The notes under the pieces were generated by a model, which saw only the letters and a program-made list of their open reading frames with translations, made no database searches and was not told the origin of the DNA. DNA of 64,000 nt from Phycisphaerales bacterium (GTDB lineage Bacteria > Planctomycetota > Phycisphaerae > Phycisphaerales > UBA1924): contig JAJDDD010000010.1 of the NCBI GenBank assembly GCA_029260495.1, positions 1 to 64,000 on the forward strand, given 5' to 3'. Each line of letters starts with the position of its first letter. The first letter of the stretch is position 1. This document shows positions 51,345 through 60,529 of this stretch, in pieces. The position numbers were made by a program, and so were the translations under genes.

Positions 51345-52132
51345 CAGGAGTCGTCACCCTCCGGGTCTTTTTTTGCCGCCTCGCGCGCTTTGCGAAGTTC
51401 TTCCTGTTCAGCAAGCCAGCGTTCGCGTTGCTCAGCAAAAGACTCATTCGTATCGCCGCCGAATCGCCCATCGCGGTTGGCGCTGTCAAAGCGTTGTGTA
51501 TTTGTATTGCGCGGTGCGGGTCTGCCGAGCGTGGTGATGCCGAGATCGACGGGGCGCGAGGGCTCAGCGGTGACGCGCTGGACGAGGGCGCCGCGGCTAA
51601 GAATGACAGCGTCAGCGTCGATGGCGTCCACGGTGTAGCCGTCGATTTCCTGTCCGGTGGAGATCATGCGTTGAGAGCCATTGATTGAAAGGAGCGCCAA
51701 GTCGCCAGCCGGGCGGGTAATGCGCCCGATGAAGCGCCAGCCCGGAAGCGAGCGGTTTGCGGATTGAGTTGGCGAGCCGCCTTCACCTGCGTTTTCTACA
51801 TCGCCGTTCTCAGGGTTTGCTTCTGTGCCAGCAGCGCCACCGGGCGAGTCGCTATTGGTCGCGCCTTTGGGCGAGACTGGTTCAGGGGTTGCCCATGAAA
51901 GGAGCGGCGTAAGCTCACCCCAGTTGGAGCGTGTGGTCGTTTGCTTGCTGGATGATTCGCTCGGCTTGGGAGGGGTGAGATCGGAGATGGGGCGCGGATC
52001 GATGCGCTCGACATCGGGCGTGAGAACGGTTGGCAGAAAAAACAGAACAGCGGCGAGCGCGAATGCAGCGAAGACAACGACCTGCGCAGTGCGGATTGCT
52101 TTGGCGGCCTGCTTGGGGTTCATGCTGGTCAT
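51344..52132 (-). CDS. Type II secretion protein, GspC-like
   Basis: The product is 262 aa. A single N-terminal transmembrane helix (~14-36: AQVVVFAAFALAAVLFFLPTVL) is followed by a Pro/Ser-rich linker and, at ~130-195, a compact beta domain (GWRFIGRITRPAGDLALLSINGSQRMISTGQEIDGYTVDAIDADAVILSRGALVQRV) that matches the homology-region domain of GspC or PilP, which contacts the secretin. The C-terminus is a charged helical tail. ATGA overlap with gspK upstream. GspC normally heads the operon; here it lies after gspK. Confidence 0.72.
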   Translation of the reverse strand: MTSMNPKQAAKAIRTAQVVVFAAFALAAVLFFLPTVLTPDVERIDPRPISDLTPPKPSESSSKQTTTRSNWGELTPLLSWATPEPVSPKGATNSDSPGGAAGTEANPENGDVENAGEGGSPTQSANRSLPGWRFIGRITRPAGDLALLSINGSQRMISTGQEIDGYTVDAIDADAVILSRGALVQRVTAEPSRPVDLGITTLGRPAPRNTNTQRFDSANRDGRFGGDTNESFAEQRERWLAEQEELRKAREAAKKDPEGDDS

Positions 52133-53019
52133 GGCGAGGGGTTCCCTTGGCGTGATTGGCGCCGGCGATCTGTGGAATCGGCAGTTGATTGTTCGTCATC
52201 GTCGGAGGTGTCTGAGTCTGTGCCGGCTTCCTGTGGGTTTTCATCGGCGATTGCGGCGGCTGGCGACACTTCGGCCCATTCGTGGACCCGCATTTGAGCG
52301 CTGGGGCCTTCCAGAAGCATCTGGAAGCGACGATCGCCCTGCTCGTCGGTGGCGATGATGTCCAGACGCCAGAGCGTGGGTTCGAATGTGACAATTTCGA
52401 GAATGCGTGTGCGCAGATCATCTGAGAGGCCGGCCTGGCGACGGAGGATGGCTTCGAGATCGTCGAACTCAAGGGGTTTGTCGGCGCGGCGACGGATTAT
52501 TTTGTCCGCAAGATCTTCGCCACGCTCTTCGAGAAGAGCTTCGAGGACAACGCGGGGAGCGGTGTTGACGCTGAGCCCCGGGGGGCCGACGCGACGTAGA
52601 GCGATTGGGTTTGAGCGGGGGACGCGGGCGAGAATTGCTTCATATGTTTCGCGCTGGTTGTCGGGGATGGCCGTTGTGTCCATGAGAAGAGCGCCTTGGC
52701 CGTCGGCGACGCTCATGCGCACTTTCACGTCGGAAGGGAGGATGAACCCGTAATCGGGCTCGCCTCGCTTGTTGGGCTCGGTCGCGAGTGTGCGGAGTGA
52801 ATCAAAGTTCTTGCTGAGCCATTGGGTGAGGATGGCGCGGATGCCGAACATTTCGTGATGGCGACGATACTCGGCGAGCTGTCGAGTGACGATGCGCGCC
52901 TGAGCATTGTGGCGCAGATAGGCCATTGAGAGCATCATCGTTGCGACAAAGGTGAGCAGCACGACGACGGGAAAGACAAAACCGCGACGCGACTGTCGCT
53001 TTCTGTGTGCGCGCGTCAT
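52129..53019 (-). CDS. gspK: Type II secretion minor pseudopilin GspK
   Basis: The product is 296 aa. ATG 53019 overlaps the stop of gspJ (ATGA). A basic N-terminus (MTRAHRKRQSRRG) and hydrophobic helix (FVFPVVVLLTFVATMMLSMAYL) give a pseudopilin start; the residue at +5 is not Glu, as expected for GspK. The body contains helix-hairpin-helix-like parts: VNTAPRVVLEALLEERGEDLADKIIRRRADKPLEFDDLEAILRRQ is the characteristic GspK domain. The C-terminal ~40 residues are acidic and Asp/Ser-rich. GspK caps the pseudopilus tip with GspI and GspJ. Confidence 0.88.
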   Translation of the reverse strand: MTRAHRKRQSRRGFVFPVVVLLTFVATMMLSMAYLRHNAQARIVTRQLAEYRRHHEMFGIRAILTQWLSKNFDSLRTLATEPNKRGEPDYGFILPSDVKVRMSVADGQGALLMDTTAIPDNQRETYEAILARVPRSNPIALRRVGPPGLSVNTAPRVVLEALLEERGEDLADKIIRRRADKPLEFDDLEAILRRQAGLSDDLRTRILEIVTFEPTLWRLDIIATDEQGDRRFQMLLEGPSAQMRVHEWAEVSPAAAIADENPQEAGTDSDTSDDDEQSTADSTDRRRQSRQGNPSP

Positions 53020-53747
53020 TGAGAGTCTCCGATCGTGACGCCGGGCTCGAAGAGCCAGTCTGCCTCGGCGCCGTCGCGTGTGCCGAGTTGGATGTGGATA
53101 GAGCGGGGAAACTCGCGCTGCTCCTGAGCGCGGAGGAGATCGGTGAACTGGTTGTCCGGCGACGCGACCTCCATAAAGCAGTAGGCAAGGTCTTCGACAA
53201 GGGAGATGGGTTCGGCGACGGGGTTGATGGGTGTCCACTGCAGGCGCCAGTTGCGGCCGTCCTCCACAGCCTCAAAGGCGCCGCGAATAGGTCCGTTGGC
53301 ACTGGGGGAGAGAGCCGTTGGTGGTTGTGTCAGAAGCACTTCAATGCGCCAGGCGGTGTCGCCGGTGTGGATGTTCTTGTCAATGCGGCGCGTATCGACA
53401 GGGCCGATGTAAAAGTACGGACGCGGGCCGGCGCTGGAGCCGTCATCATCGAAGCCCATCTGGGCGCGAAGAGACTCATCGCCAAACATTTCTTCCTCGA
53501 GTTCGGAGCGCTGAGGTTGGTCTGCGGCGGATTGTTCAGGAGTTGGGGGCGCCGCGACCATTGTCTGGAAGGCTCGGCGCAGTGCGCCGTGGGCGCGGGA
53601 GAGATCCTGACGCTGGGTAAAGCGTTGGGCGAGGATGTAGTCGTCGCGGTAGAGAAAATCGAACATGCCAAGCGCAGCGAGCACGACGAATGCCGCGAGG
53701 GCCGAAGCAAGGACCATTTCCAGAAGTGTGAAGGCGCGAGAGTGCAT
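53016..53747 (-). CDS. gspJ: Type II secretion minor pseudopilin GspJ
   Basis: The product is 243 aa. The start at ATG 53747, 4 nt after the gspI stop, gives MHSRAFTLLEMVLASALAAFVVLAALGMF, a prepilin signal with Ala in place of Gly before the cleavage site and Glu at +5. The periplasmic part (RQDLSRAHGALRRAFQTM, WRIEVLLTQPP, FEAVEDGRNWRLQWTPINPVAEPISLVEDLAYCFMEV) follows the GspJ outline. Overlaps gspK by 4 bp. Tip component of the pseudopilus. Confidence 0.82.
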   Translation of the reverse strand: MHSRAFTLLEMVLASALAAFVVLAALGMFDFLYRDDYILAQRFTQRQDLSRAHGALRRAFQTMVAAPPTPEQSAADQPQRSELEEEMFGDESLRAQMGFDDDGSSAGPRPYFYIGPVDTRRIDKNIHTGDTAWRIEVLLTQPPTALSPSANGPIRGAFEAVEDGRNWRLQWTPINPVAEPISLVEDLAYCFMEVASPDNQFTDLLRAQEQREFPRSIHIQLGTRDGAEADWLFEPGVTIGDSQ

Positions 53748-53751
53748 GGCA

Positions 53752-54273
53752 TTACTGGGAGGTCGGGGCGCCGAAACCTTCGCCGAGAAGGTGCAAGACG
53801 TGTTCGAGCAAGGCATCGTCAGATTGTGTGGTGTCGTACGGCCAGAAGATGCGCGACAGTGAAGCGGCGGGCTCCTCGTCATCGGAGTCAGCGGGATAGA
53901 CGTTGACAGTAATCATGACGAGGCCGGCTTCGAGACGTTTGTTTGGCGTCAGAGAGCCTGCGAGCTTCGCGTTGCGCACAGTCAGGCCATCGCGGCCAGC
54001 GGGCTCTTCGATGAGGATGTATTCACCAAGTCGGTAGCGGTAGTCGCGGCCGATCTGGCGAATGGGTTCGTTCTCATCAGGCAGATGTTTCGGGCCCTGA
54101 TGGGTGTAGATCAGCACCAGCCGGTGAGCAACCTCCATCGCGTTGAGGCGATCTTGCTGCATCGTGGAAAGATGCATGAGGCTTCCGTAGCCGGCTGTCA
54201 CCGTGGCGACTGTGCCGGCGAGAAGAGCCAGAGCGACCATAACCTCAAGCAATGTGACTCCCGGGCGGCCCAT
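53752..54273 (-). CDS. gspI: Type II secretion minor pseudopilin GspI-like
   Basis: The product is 173 aa. MGRPGVTLLEVMVALALLAGTVATVTAGYG is a prepilin signal: cleavage after Gly5, Glu at +5, hydrophobic helix. The short beta-rich periplasmic domain ends with an acidic loop and a C-terminal helix (DDALLEHVLHLLGEGFG). The start overlaps the gspG stop by one base (TAATG). Placement between gspG and gspJ supports GspI; a GspH-like role is the alternative, since no separate gspH is present. Confidence 0.78.
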   Translation of the reverse strand: MGRPGVTLLEVMVALALLAGTVATVTAGYGSLMHLSTMQQDRLNAMEVAHRLVLIYTHQGPKHLPDENEPIRQIGRDYRYRLGEYILIEEPAGRDGLTVRNAKLAGSLTPNKRLEAGLVMITVNVYPADSDDEEPAASLSRIFWPYDTTQSDDALLEHVLHLLGEGFGAPTSQ

Positions 54274-54662
54274 TAGTCTTCCAGAAACTCCCAGTTGATC
54301 ATGTCGTCCTCGTCGGAGTCGGGGTCGGGGCCGAGACTGATGATTTCGTAGGGGTGAGCGAGCGCGGGGCTGTAATACTGGAAGTCACGCTCCCAGGGAT
54401 CTTTGGGGACGCGTTCGAGGTAGCCTTCTTCGACGAGGATGATGAGCCCCTCCTCTGAAGTGGGGAAGGCGCCCTTGGTGAACTCATACTCCTTGAGCTG
54501 GTTTTCAAGCTGGCCCATGGTGGTTTTGAGCATGCTTATTTTGGCGCGACGGGCGGCGCCGTTGATGTTGACGACCACGATCGTCACGAGAGTGCTCATG
54601 ATGAGCAGAACGAGCATCATTTCCAGCAGCGAGAAGCCGCGACTATGTCTGTGAATCGGCAT
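54273..54662 (-). CDS. gspG: Type II secretion major pseudopilin GspG
   Basis: The product is 129 aa from ATG 54662, which has AAAGGG 9 nt upstream; ATG 54680 is an alternative. MPIHRHSRG-FSLLEMMLVLLIMSTLVTIVVVNI is a prepilin signal. The periplasmic part has the GspG signature: QLENQLKEYEFTKGAFPTSEEGLIILVEEG, VPKDPWERDFQYYSP and LGPDPDSDEDDMINWE, including the acidic calcium-binding loop near the C-terminus. GspG polymerises into the pseudopilus shaft. A 120-nt gap separates it from gspF. Confidence 0.94.
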   Translation of the reverse strand: MPIHRHSRGFSLLEMMLVLLIMSTLVTIVVVNINGAARRAKISMLKTTMGQLENQLKEYEFTKGAFPTSEEGLIILVEEGYLERVPKDPWERDFQYYSPALAHPYEIISLGPDPDSDEDDMINWEFLED

Positions 54663-54782
54663 TGGTGTGGACCCTTTCATTCCGCGTTGGGGTCGAGATT
54701 CTACGCTGCGAGAGGAGACTGTTTGGACGCATCAGAAAGTGGAAGGTTCACGCTTCCGGGACAGGAGACGGGCAATGCCAGG

Positions 54783-55982
54783 CTAGCCGACGTTTTTGGT
54801 GATGGAGATGATGGGGAGCATGATCGAGAAGAGGATGGTCCCAATAAGAACGAACATAATCAGGATGAGGGCGGGCTCGAGGAAGGCGAGAAGCCGCTCA
54901 GAGCGGTTGTCCGCGTCGATAGCGAGGTCTTCGGCAAGACCGTCGAAGGCGGCGTCCAGGTCGCCTGAGCGTTCAGCGGCGATCAGGAGGCGGCGCGTGG
55001 CGAGAGGGAGGGCTGTCACCTGCTCGATGAGCGTGCGGAGAAGAGCGCCTTCAATGAGGCGGCGGCGCATGGTTTCGAGCTGCTCGCGGAGGGTCGTGTG
55101 ACTGACGGCGCCGGTGGAGACGCCGAGGGCGTCCGCGAGGGGAACGCCGGACTTTGTCATCGCAGCCATGACCGAGAAGAAGCGGGCGGACTCCATAACA
55201 AGGCGGAGTTTCGAGATCGCGGGAAGTTTTCCCAGAACAGTGAGGCCGAGCGCCGCGACGAACTTGCGCGCAAGAACGGCGCCTGTGACAAGAGCGCCGA
55301 ACACGAGGAGAAGCCACAGGCCGTAATCGCGCAAGCCTTCACCCAATGAGACGACAACTTCGGTGAACCAGGGCAGCTCCTGCCCCTGATCACGAAGAGC
55401 TTTGCCAATTGTGGGAACAACAACCACGAGCACAAGAATCGCAATGATAGAGCTGACAGAAGTGACGATCGCGGGGTAGATCAAGAGAGTGATCGCTTTG
55501 GAAGCGATGGCGCGACGACGGTTGGCAGTAATGGCGAGCCGGGCCGCAGCTTCCGCAAGGTCGCCGGCGCGCTCCGCGGCGCGGTAGACCATGATATTGA
55601 TTTTATCGAAGCCGCCAGCTTGTTCGCAGGCGTCTGAAAACGAAGCGCCAGATTGAACGAGGCCGCGAATGCGCTCGATGCGATCTTTGGTTTGTGATGA
55701 GACGACGCTGCCGGCGACTTCAAGAGCTTCGATGAGGGGGACGCCGCGCGCCAGGAGCGTGTGGAGTTGATCGTTGAATGCCGCCTGATCCTTGAGAGGC
55801 ATGTTGGCGGCGCCGGCGGTCCACTGCGGAAGCCGGCGCGAGTGAAGTAGAAGAAGACCATCGTCAGAGAGCGCTTCAGCGAGGGTCGATTCATCGCGGG
55901 CGACGCGCAGACCGCGCTTGCGCGCGCCGTCGCGGCCGATGGCGGTGAAAAAAAACTGAGTTGGAGTTTCGACTTGGGACAT
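54783..55982 (-). CDS. gspF: Type II secretion inner-membrane protein GspF
   Basis: The product is 399 aa with the usual two T2SSF repeats. The first is ~66-190 (FNDQLHTLLARGVPLIEALEVAG, YRAAERAGDLAEAAARLA, then a hydrophobic segment ~165-195). The second is ~265-395 (FFSVMAAMTKSGVPLADALGV, LLIAAERSGDLDAAFDGLAEDL, then the final helix LLAFLEPALILIMFVLIGTILFSIMLPI). A further hydrophobic pair lies at ~220-245. It anchors the GspE ATPase at the membrane. It follows gspE with a 45-nt gap. Confidence 0.95.
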   Translation of the reverse strand: MSQVETPTQFFFTAIGRDGARKRGLRVARDESTLAEALSDDGLLLLHSRRLPQWTAGAANMPLKDQAAFNDQLHTLLARGVPLIEALEVAGSVVSSQTKDRIERIRGLVQSGASFSDACEQAGGFDKINIMVYRAAERAGDLAEAAARLAITANRRRAIASKAITLLIYPAIVTSVSSIIAILVLVVVVPTIGKALRDQGQELPWFTEVVVSLGEGLRDYGLWLLLVFGALVTGAVLARKFVAALGLTVLGKLPAISKLRLVMESARFFSVMAAMTKSGVPLADALGVSTGAVSHTTLREQLETMRRRLIEGALLRTLIEQVTALPLATRRLLIAAERSGDLDAAFDGLAEDLAIDADNRSERLLAFLEPALILIMFVLIGTILFSIMLPIISITKNVG

Positions 55983-56027
55983 ATGTCGTAAACAACGAGG
56001 GTGAACGTAGAGAAAATCAAATGAGCG

Positions 56028-57758
56028 TCAATGGAGGACGCGGTGGAGCTCTGTATCGGTGGTGAGATTGCGGACAATTTTTTGTTTGCCGTCTTCGATC
56101 ATCGGTTGCATGCCTTCCTTAAGCGCCAGATCGCGGATGGAGATGGCGTCTTCGCTCGCCATGGTCATGCGGCGGATATCGTCGGTGACCTTCATAAGCT
56201 CGTAGATCGCGATCCGACCCGAAAAGCCTGTTCCCAGGCATTTATCGCAGCGCTCGCCGGCAACTTCACGAGCGCCAGCGCATTCGGGGCAGATGCGCCG
56301 AAGTAGTCGCTGACCGAGCACGCAGAGAAGAGCAGAGCTGATGAGGTAGGGCTCGACGCCGATATCCTGAAGGCGCGAGATGGCGCTGGGGGCGTCGTTG
56401 GTGTGCAGCGTCGCGAGCACAAGGTGGCCGGTGAGGGCAGCCTGGATGGCGAGCTGGGCGGTTTCCTGATCGCGAATCTCGCCAACAAGGATGACATCAG
56501 GATCCTGGCGCAGGAGAGAGCGCAGGCCGGAGGCAAACGTGACGCCGCGTTTGGGATTGACCTGCACCTGACCAATGTTGTCCATGTGGTATTCGACCGG
56601 GTCCTCGATGGTCATGACGTTGCGCGAGGCGCGGTCGATGCGCTCGATGGCGGCGTAGAGTGTTGTGGTTTTGCCCGAACCAGTGGGGCCGGTGACGAGA
56701 ATCATGCCTGTCGGGTGATCCATGATGTCCATGAGTTCAGCCTGCATGCCAGGGATCATGCCCAGCGAGTCGAGTGAGAGCTGGGTTTGGCTTTGGTCAA
56801 GCAGACGAAGGACAAGGCGTTCGCCGAAAATGGTGGGGACGCATGAGATGCGAACATCGATTTTGCGCGACCCGATGCGAACGGTGGTTTGCCCATCCTG
56901 AGGCGAGTGGCGGTTGGCGATATCAAGTTCAGCCATCACCTTGATGCGCGAGGAAATGGCGGGGGCGAGTGAAAGCGGCGGGCTGAAGGCGTCAACGAGC
57001 ATGCCATCAACGCGAAATCGAATGGCGAGTTTGTCCTCAAGCGGATGGATGTGAATGTCCGAAGCGCGCAGGCGCAATGCCTCAAACAGGATCATATTCA
57101 CAAGCCGAATGACGGGAGTTTGGCGGGCGAGTTGAAGAAGATCAGTGGCGCGGCTCACTGAGCCGGCGGCGGATTCAATAGCGCTTTCGTCAAAAGAGAG
57201 GTCTTCGACGATCTCGGTGACAAGATCCTGACGCTGCTCATAGCCGCGATTGATGAGGTTGCCCGTTTGCGCACGGGGGGAGAGGACGAGGCGAATAGGC
57301 ATATCGAGCAGGCGCTCGACCATCTGAAAAACTTCCGGCTGCATGGGCTGGGCCGTCGCGACAGTCATGGTTTTGCCATCGCTGGTGATGCCGGCAATTT
57401 GGTGACGACGGGCGGCGGAGGGGGGAACGAGTTCGTAGAACCGCTCGGCGGTGTCGCTGAGCTTTGGCTCGGGTTCGAAGGGAAGACCGCAGCGCTCGGC
57501 GAGAGTCTTGAGCGCGGAGTGTTCGTCGGCGCCAAGCGTTGAAAGGATGACATCCCATGGTTCTTCGTCAGCCCCGGGAGTTGAGGCAAGTGCGCGAAGT
57601 TGATCAGCGCGGACGCCGAGCGGGCCAAAGAGCTCAGCGACGCGCTTGTGCTTGTCGTCATCCGATGCAGCGGACGCCGGCGCACTGGCGCCATTGGCGC
57701 GAGCAGCGCGTGCGCCTGAAGCGCGAGGGTGATCTTTGTCGATGCCAGAGTCACTCAT
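56028..57758 (-). CDS. gspE: Type II secretion ATPase GspE
   Basis: The product is 576 aa. The N-terminal GspE_N domain (~60-180) carries the EVFQMVERLLDMPIRLVLSPRAQTGNLI segment. The ATPase has DIHIHPLEDKLAIRFRVDGML, Walker A VTGPTGSGKTTTLYAAIE (~residues 351-368), the Asp box TIEDPVEYHMDNIGQVQVNPKRG, Walker B DPDVILVGEIRDQETA, the His box ALTGHLVLATLHTNDA and the zinc-binding tetracysteine CPECAG...CDKCLGTG (~489-506). It powers pseudopilus assembly at the cytoplasmic face. It starts 3 nt after gspD. Confidence 0.96.
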   Translation of the reverse strand: MSDSGIDKDHPRASGARAARANGASAPASAASDDDKHKRVAELFGPLGVRADQLRALASTPGADEEPWDVILSTLGADEHSALKTLAERCGLPFEPEPKLSDTAERFYELVPPSAARRHQIAGITSDGKTMTVATAQPMQPEVFQMVERLLDMPIRLVLSPRAQTGNLINRGYEQRQDLVTEIVEDLSFDESAIESAAGSVSRATDLLQLARQTPVIRLVNMILFEALRLRASDIHIHPLEDKLAIRFRVDGMLVDAFSPPLSLAPAISSRIKVMAELDIANRHSPQDGQTTVRIGSRKIDVRISCVPTIFGERLVLRLLDQSQTQLSLDSLGMIPGMQAELMDIMDHPTGMILVTGPTGSGKTTTLYAAIERIDRASRNVMTIEDPVEYHMDNIGQVQVNPKRGVTFASGLRSLLRQDPDVILVGEIRDQETAQLAIQAALTGHLVLATLHTNDAPSAISRLQDIGVEPYLISSALLCVLGQRLLRRICPECAGAREVAGERCDKCLGTGFSGRIAIYELMKVTDDIRRMTMASEDAISIRDLALKEGMQPMIEDGKQKIVRNLTTDTELHRVLH

Positions 57759-57761
57759 GGC

Positions 57762-60242
57762 TCAGAGTCCACCATCAAAGTCGGGGACATAGCTCATATC
57801 CTCGGCCTCTTCCAGGCTTCCTTCAGTTTCGTCTTGTTTTTCCTGAGCGGGCGCGGAGAGGTTTTCGTCATATTGCTCAAGGTCCATGTCCGCTTGATCG
57901 TCAAAATTCGCAGCGTTGTCTTCTTCCTCTTCATTCAGATCGTCGTAACTGATGGCGCCCGAGATAGGCATAGCGGCAGGAACAAGGCGCGGCGTATCGG
58001 GATCGGCGCCGGTTTCATCCATGGGTCCTTCGGTAATGAGGCGGAGGTCCGCGAAGGCGGGGTCGCGCAGGACGCGGGGTGTGATAAAGACATAGATGCG
58101 CGAACGGCTTTCTTCCTGGCTGATGTTCTGAAAAGCGAGACCAATTATCGGGATGTCACCGAGGATCGGAACTTTGCTTACGGTTTCGTTGTAGGAGGAG
58201 AAGGAGAGGCCGCCAACAACGACGGTGGAGTCAGAGGGAATGGTGACCGTGCTGGTGACGCGGTCTGCCAGCCGAACAGGTGGAAGATCGGGGTTGGGGC
58301 GCTCGCCGAAAGATGAGAGATCGACGGAAAACTCAAGCACGAGAAAACCGTAGTCGCCAATATGCGGACGAACGGTGAACGTGGTGCCTGCGGAGAGTGT
58401 GCCGCCGAGCCCGGTCTGGGACGGGGCGCCTGCGGTTTGCGTGGTCGTGGCGAAAGGCTCTTCGCGGGTGTTGGTGACCTCGGCGTCTTCGTTGTCATTG
58501 ACAAGAACGCGCGGGCGCGAGATCACGCGACCGCTGCCATCGGAAATCATGGTCTGGATGATCGCATCAACGTTGTCAGTGTCGACGATAGCGCTGGTGA
58601 GGCCGTTAACAAAAGACGCCTCCGCGAGCTGGCTCAGGCCCTGAAACATTGTGTCCGAGTCAGCGTTCAGAGCGATGTCAATATCAAAGCTGAAGTCATT
58701 GGAGTCGCTGACGGAGATGATCTGGACTTCGATATAGACCTGTGGCTTTCGCTCATCGAGCTTGGAGATAATCTGCGCAAACTCAGCTTGCTGACGCGCG
58801 GGGGCGCGAATGATGAGGCGGTTGTTGCTTTCATCAGCAATGATGGCGATGCCCTCGGTGGGCGTAATGCCGGTGAAGTCTTCAGCGCCTCCGGTCGGTG
58901 GAGGCGCGATATCTGCAGGTTGCGGCTGGGCTGGCAATGTGTCGATGCGCGAGAGCCCTCGCGGGGTGACGTCAAGACTTTGCGGGAGGAAGGGAGACTC
59001 GGCGACCTGGGGTTGATCAATATCAAGCAGGGAAGAGAGGAGGTCGGCGACTTCGATCGCATCGGTGTGCTTGAGTTTGTAGAACTCAACAATGATGCGC
59101 TGATCGCGCGTCTGCGGCGCGAACTCTTCAACAAGCTCATCAACCCGGCGATGCTGCTCAGGCGTGCCAAAGTATGTGAACGCAAGCTCATCGCCGGTAT
59201 CCATGAGGAATCCTGAGCCGACGAGCTCACCTCCAGCGGCGGCGCTCGCAGCGCCGGAACGACGGCTGCCGCCACCGGCGCCCTGAACAACTGGCCCGAG
59301 GCCGAGTCGTTCGCCGAGTTGCGCGACGTAAGGAGTCGCTGCGTAGCGGCGGATGATGAGCCGACTTGGCGCATCAACCATATTAGTGAGTTCACGGACT
59401 TCGTCGGCTTCAGTTTGGACGCCGCGAAAGATGAGGGAGTTGCCCTGGCGGTCAGCAAGGAGCCGTTCACCGAGATTATGGAGTGAGCCGCCGGGCGCTG
59501 CCCCGCCACCAGCTTGGCCGCCGCGAGTCGTGCGCGAAGTGGTTGCCTGCCCGATGAGTTCGAGGATGCGATCGCGCGCTTCACCTGCGGCAATATGGAT
59601 CAGGTCAAAACGGTGGAGGGTCTGCCCCTTGGCGCCGGAGAGAATGAGTTCGATGACCTGTTCAATCGCGCGGTTCACGCGCGGCGGCGCGGTTGAAATG
59701 ATGACCCCGAGCTCGTCGATGGGCGCCATGCGGGCCTGACCAGCAGCGGTGGCGCCGATCGTGGTGTCGATGGCCTGCTTGATGGCGGTTGGCCGGGCCA
59801 GGGGCGTCACAAAAACCTGCGTCGTAGCCATCGCGTCGTCATTCAGGTTGATAGGCAGATCGCCGCCAGGACGAACAATGTACCACCCTTCCTCAGCATC
59901 CTTGGTGAGTGTGTACCCCTTCTGTTCGAGGAAGAGCTCGAGCAGAACGAGCAGCTGCTCACGCTGAACACGCATGGGGGCGCGGAAGATGATCTGCTGA
60001 CCCTGAAGCCCGGTGTCGGAGACCAGGATGTTGATCTCCAGTTCTTTGCTGATGAAGTCAATGAGCACTTGAAGATCAACAGGCTCGGAGTAGGCGCCAA
60101 ACCAGATCTCGTTCTCAGCGAGGTCGGACGGCGGTTCGGCTGCTGGCTGGGCCCAGGAGGTGGTCCAAACGAGGGAACAGGTTGCAGCCAGCGCGAGAGC
60201 GATGCGGAGCAGCGTGTGGCGTGCATGGCGATCGTGTTGCAC
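57762..60242 (-). CDS. gspD: Type II secretion outer-membrane secretin GspD
   Basis: The product is 826 aa from GTG 60242. A signal peptide (LLRIALALAATCSLVWTTSWAQ) is followed by the N0 domain (~45-130), N1-N3 domains (~140-460, with a Gly/Ala/Ser-rich insert GAGGGSRRSGAASAAAGG) and the secretin barrel domain (~515-740: QVYIEVQIISVSDSNDF, VNDNEDAEVTNTREEPFAT, PSDSTVVVGGLSFSSYNETVSKVPILGDIPIIGLAF, RIYVFITPRVLRD). The last ~70 residues are a strongly acidic tail (NEEEEDNAANFDDQ...). It forms the outer-membrane pore of the secretion system. First gene of the operon. Confidence 0.95.
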   Translation of the reverse strand: MQHDRHARHTLLRIALALAATCSLVWTTSWAQPAAEPPSDLAENEIWFGAYSEPVDLQVLIDFISKELEINILVSDTGLQGQQIIFRAPMRVQREQLLVLLELFLEQKGYTLTKDAEEGWYIVRPGGDLPINLNDDAMATTQVFVTPLARPTAIKQAIDTTIGATAAGQARMAPIDELGVIISTAPPRVNRAIEQVIELILSGAKGQTLHRFDLIHIAAGEARDRILELIGQATTSRTTRGGQAGGGAAPGGSLHNLGERLLADRQGNSLIFRGVQTEADEVRELTNMVDAPSRLIIRRYAATPYVAQLGERLGLGPVVQGAGGGSRRSGAASAAAGGELVGSGFLMDTGDELAFTYFGTPEQHRRVDELVEEFAPQTRDQRIIVEFYKLKHTDAIEVADLLSSLLDIDQPQVAESPFLPQSLDVTPRGLSRIDTLPAQPQPADIAPPPTGGAEDFTGITPTEGIAIIADESNNRLIIRAPARQQAEFAQIISKLDERKPQVYIEVQIISVSDSNDFSFDIDIALNADSDTMFQGLSQLAEASFVNGLTSAIVDTDNVDAIIQTMISDGSGRVISRPRVLVNDNEDAEVTNTREEPFATTTQTAGAPSQTGLGGTLSAGTTFTVRPHIGDYGFLVLEFSVDLSSFGERPNPDLPPVRLADRVTSTVTIPSDSTVVVGGLSFSSYNETVSKVPILGDIPIIGLAFQNISQEESRSRIYVFITPRVLRDPAFADLRLITEGPMDETGADPDTPRLVPAAMPISGAISYDDLNEEEEDNAANFDDQADMDLEQYDENLSAPAQEKQDETEGSLEEAEDMSYVPDFDGGL

Positions 60243-60529
60243 GTTGTTTCGAGCCTCTTGTGGGGGGTGCGTTCGGGTGAATCCTGAGTGCAGCGGGACG
60301 ATAGCTGTTCATTCGATGGCCTTGGTGAGACGCTTGGGAAGGCTGGGGGTTCCTGAGATCTGAAATCAGGAACGGATCCAGCCTGCAAGCGCAGCCCGGT
60401 TGCAAGATCGGCCAGTGTGGACGAGTCAGATAACCCGTTTCGAGAACTCTGCTTGGTGAAAGTGAAGCCGAGGCGAGATTGTGCCCGGATGTGCGCAGTT
60501 TTTGCGCTGCGCATGCTCAAAGCAAGGCT
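60243..60529. other. Intergenic region upstream of the type II secretion operon
   Basis: About 290 bases between gspD and the end of the PilZ gene, both on the minus strand. It should hold the operon promoter, and AGAGGC lies ~10 nt before the gspD GTG. No gene or clear terminator was found. Confidence 0.45.

Noticed and set aside
53340-53620. Plus-strand open frames across the gspJ gene
   Set aside because: Cys/Arg-rich antisense frames lying over a coupled secretion operon.
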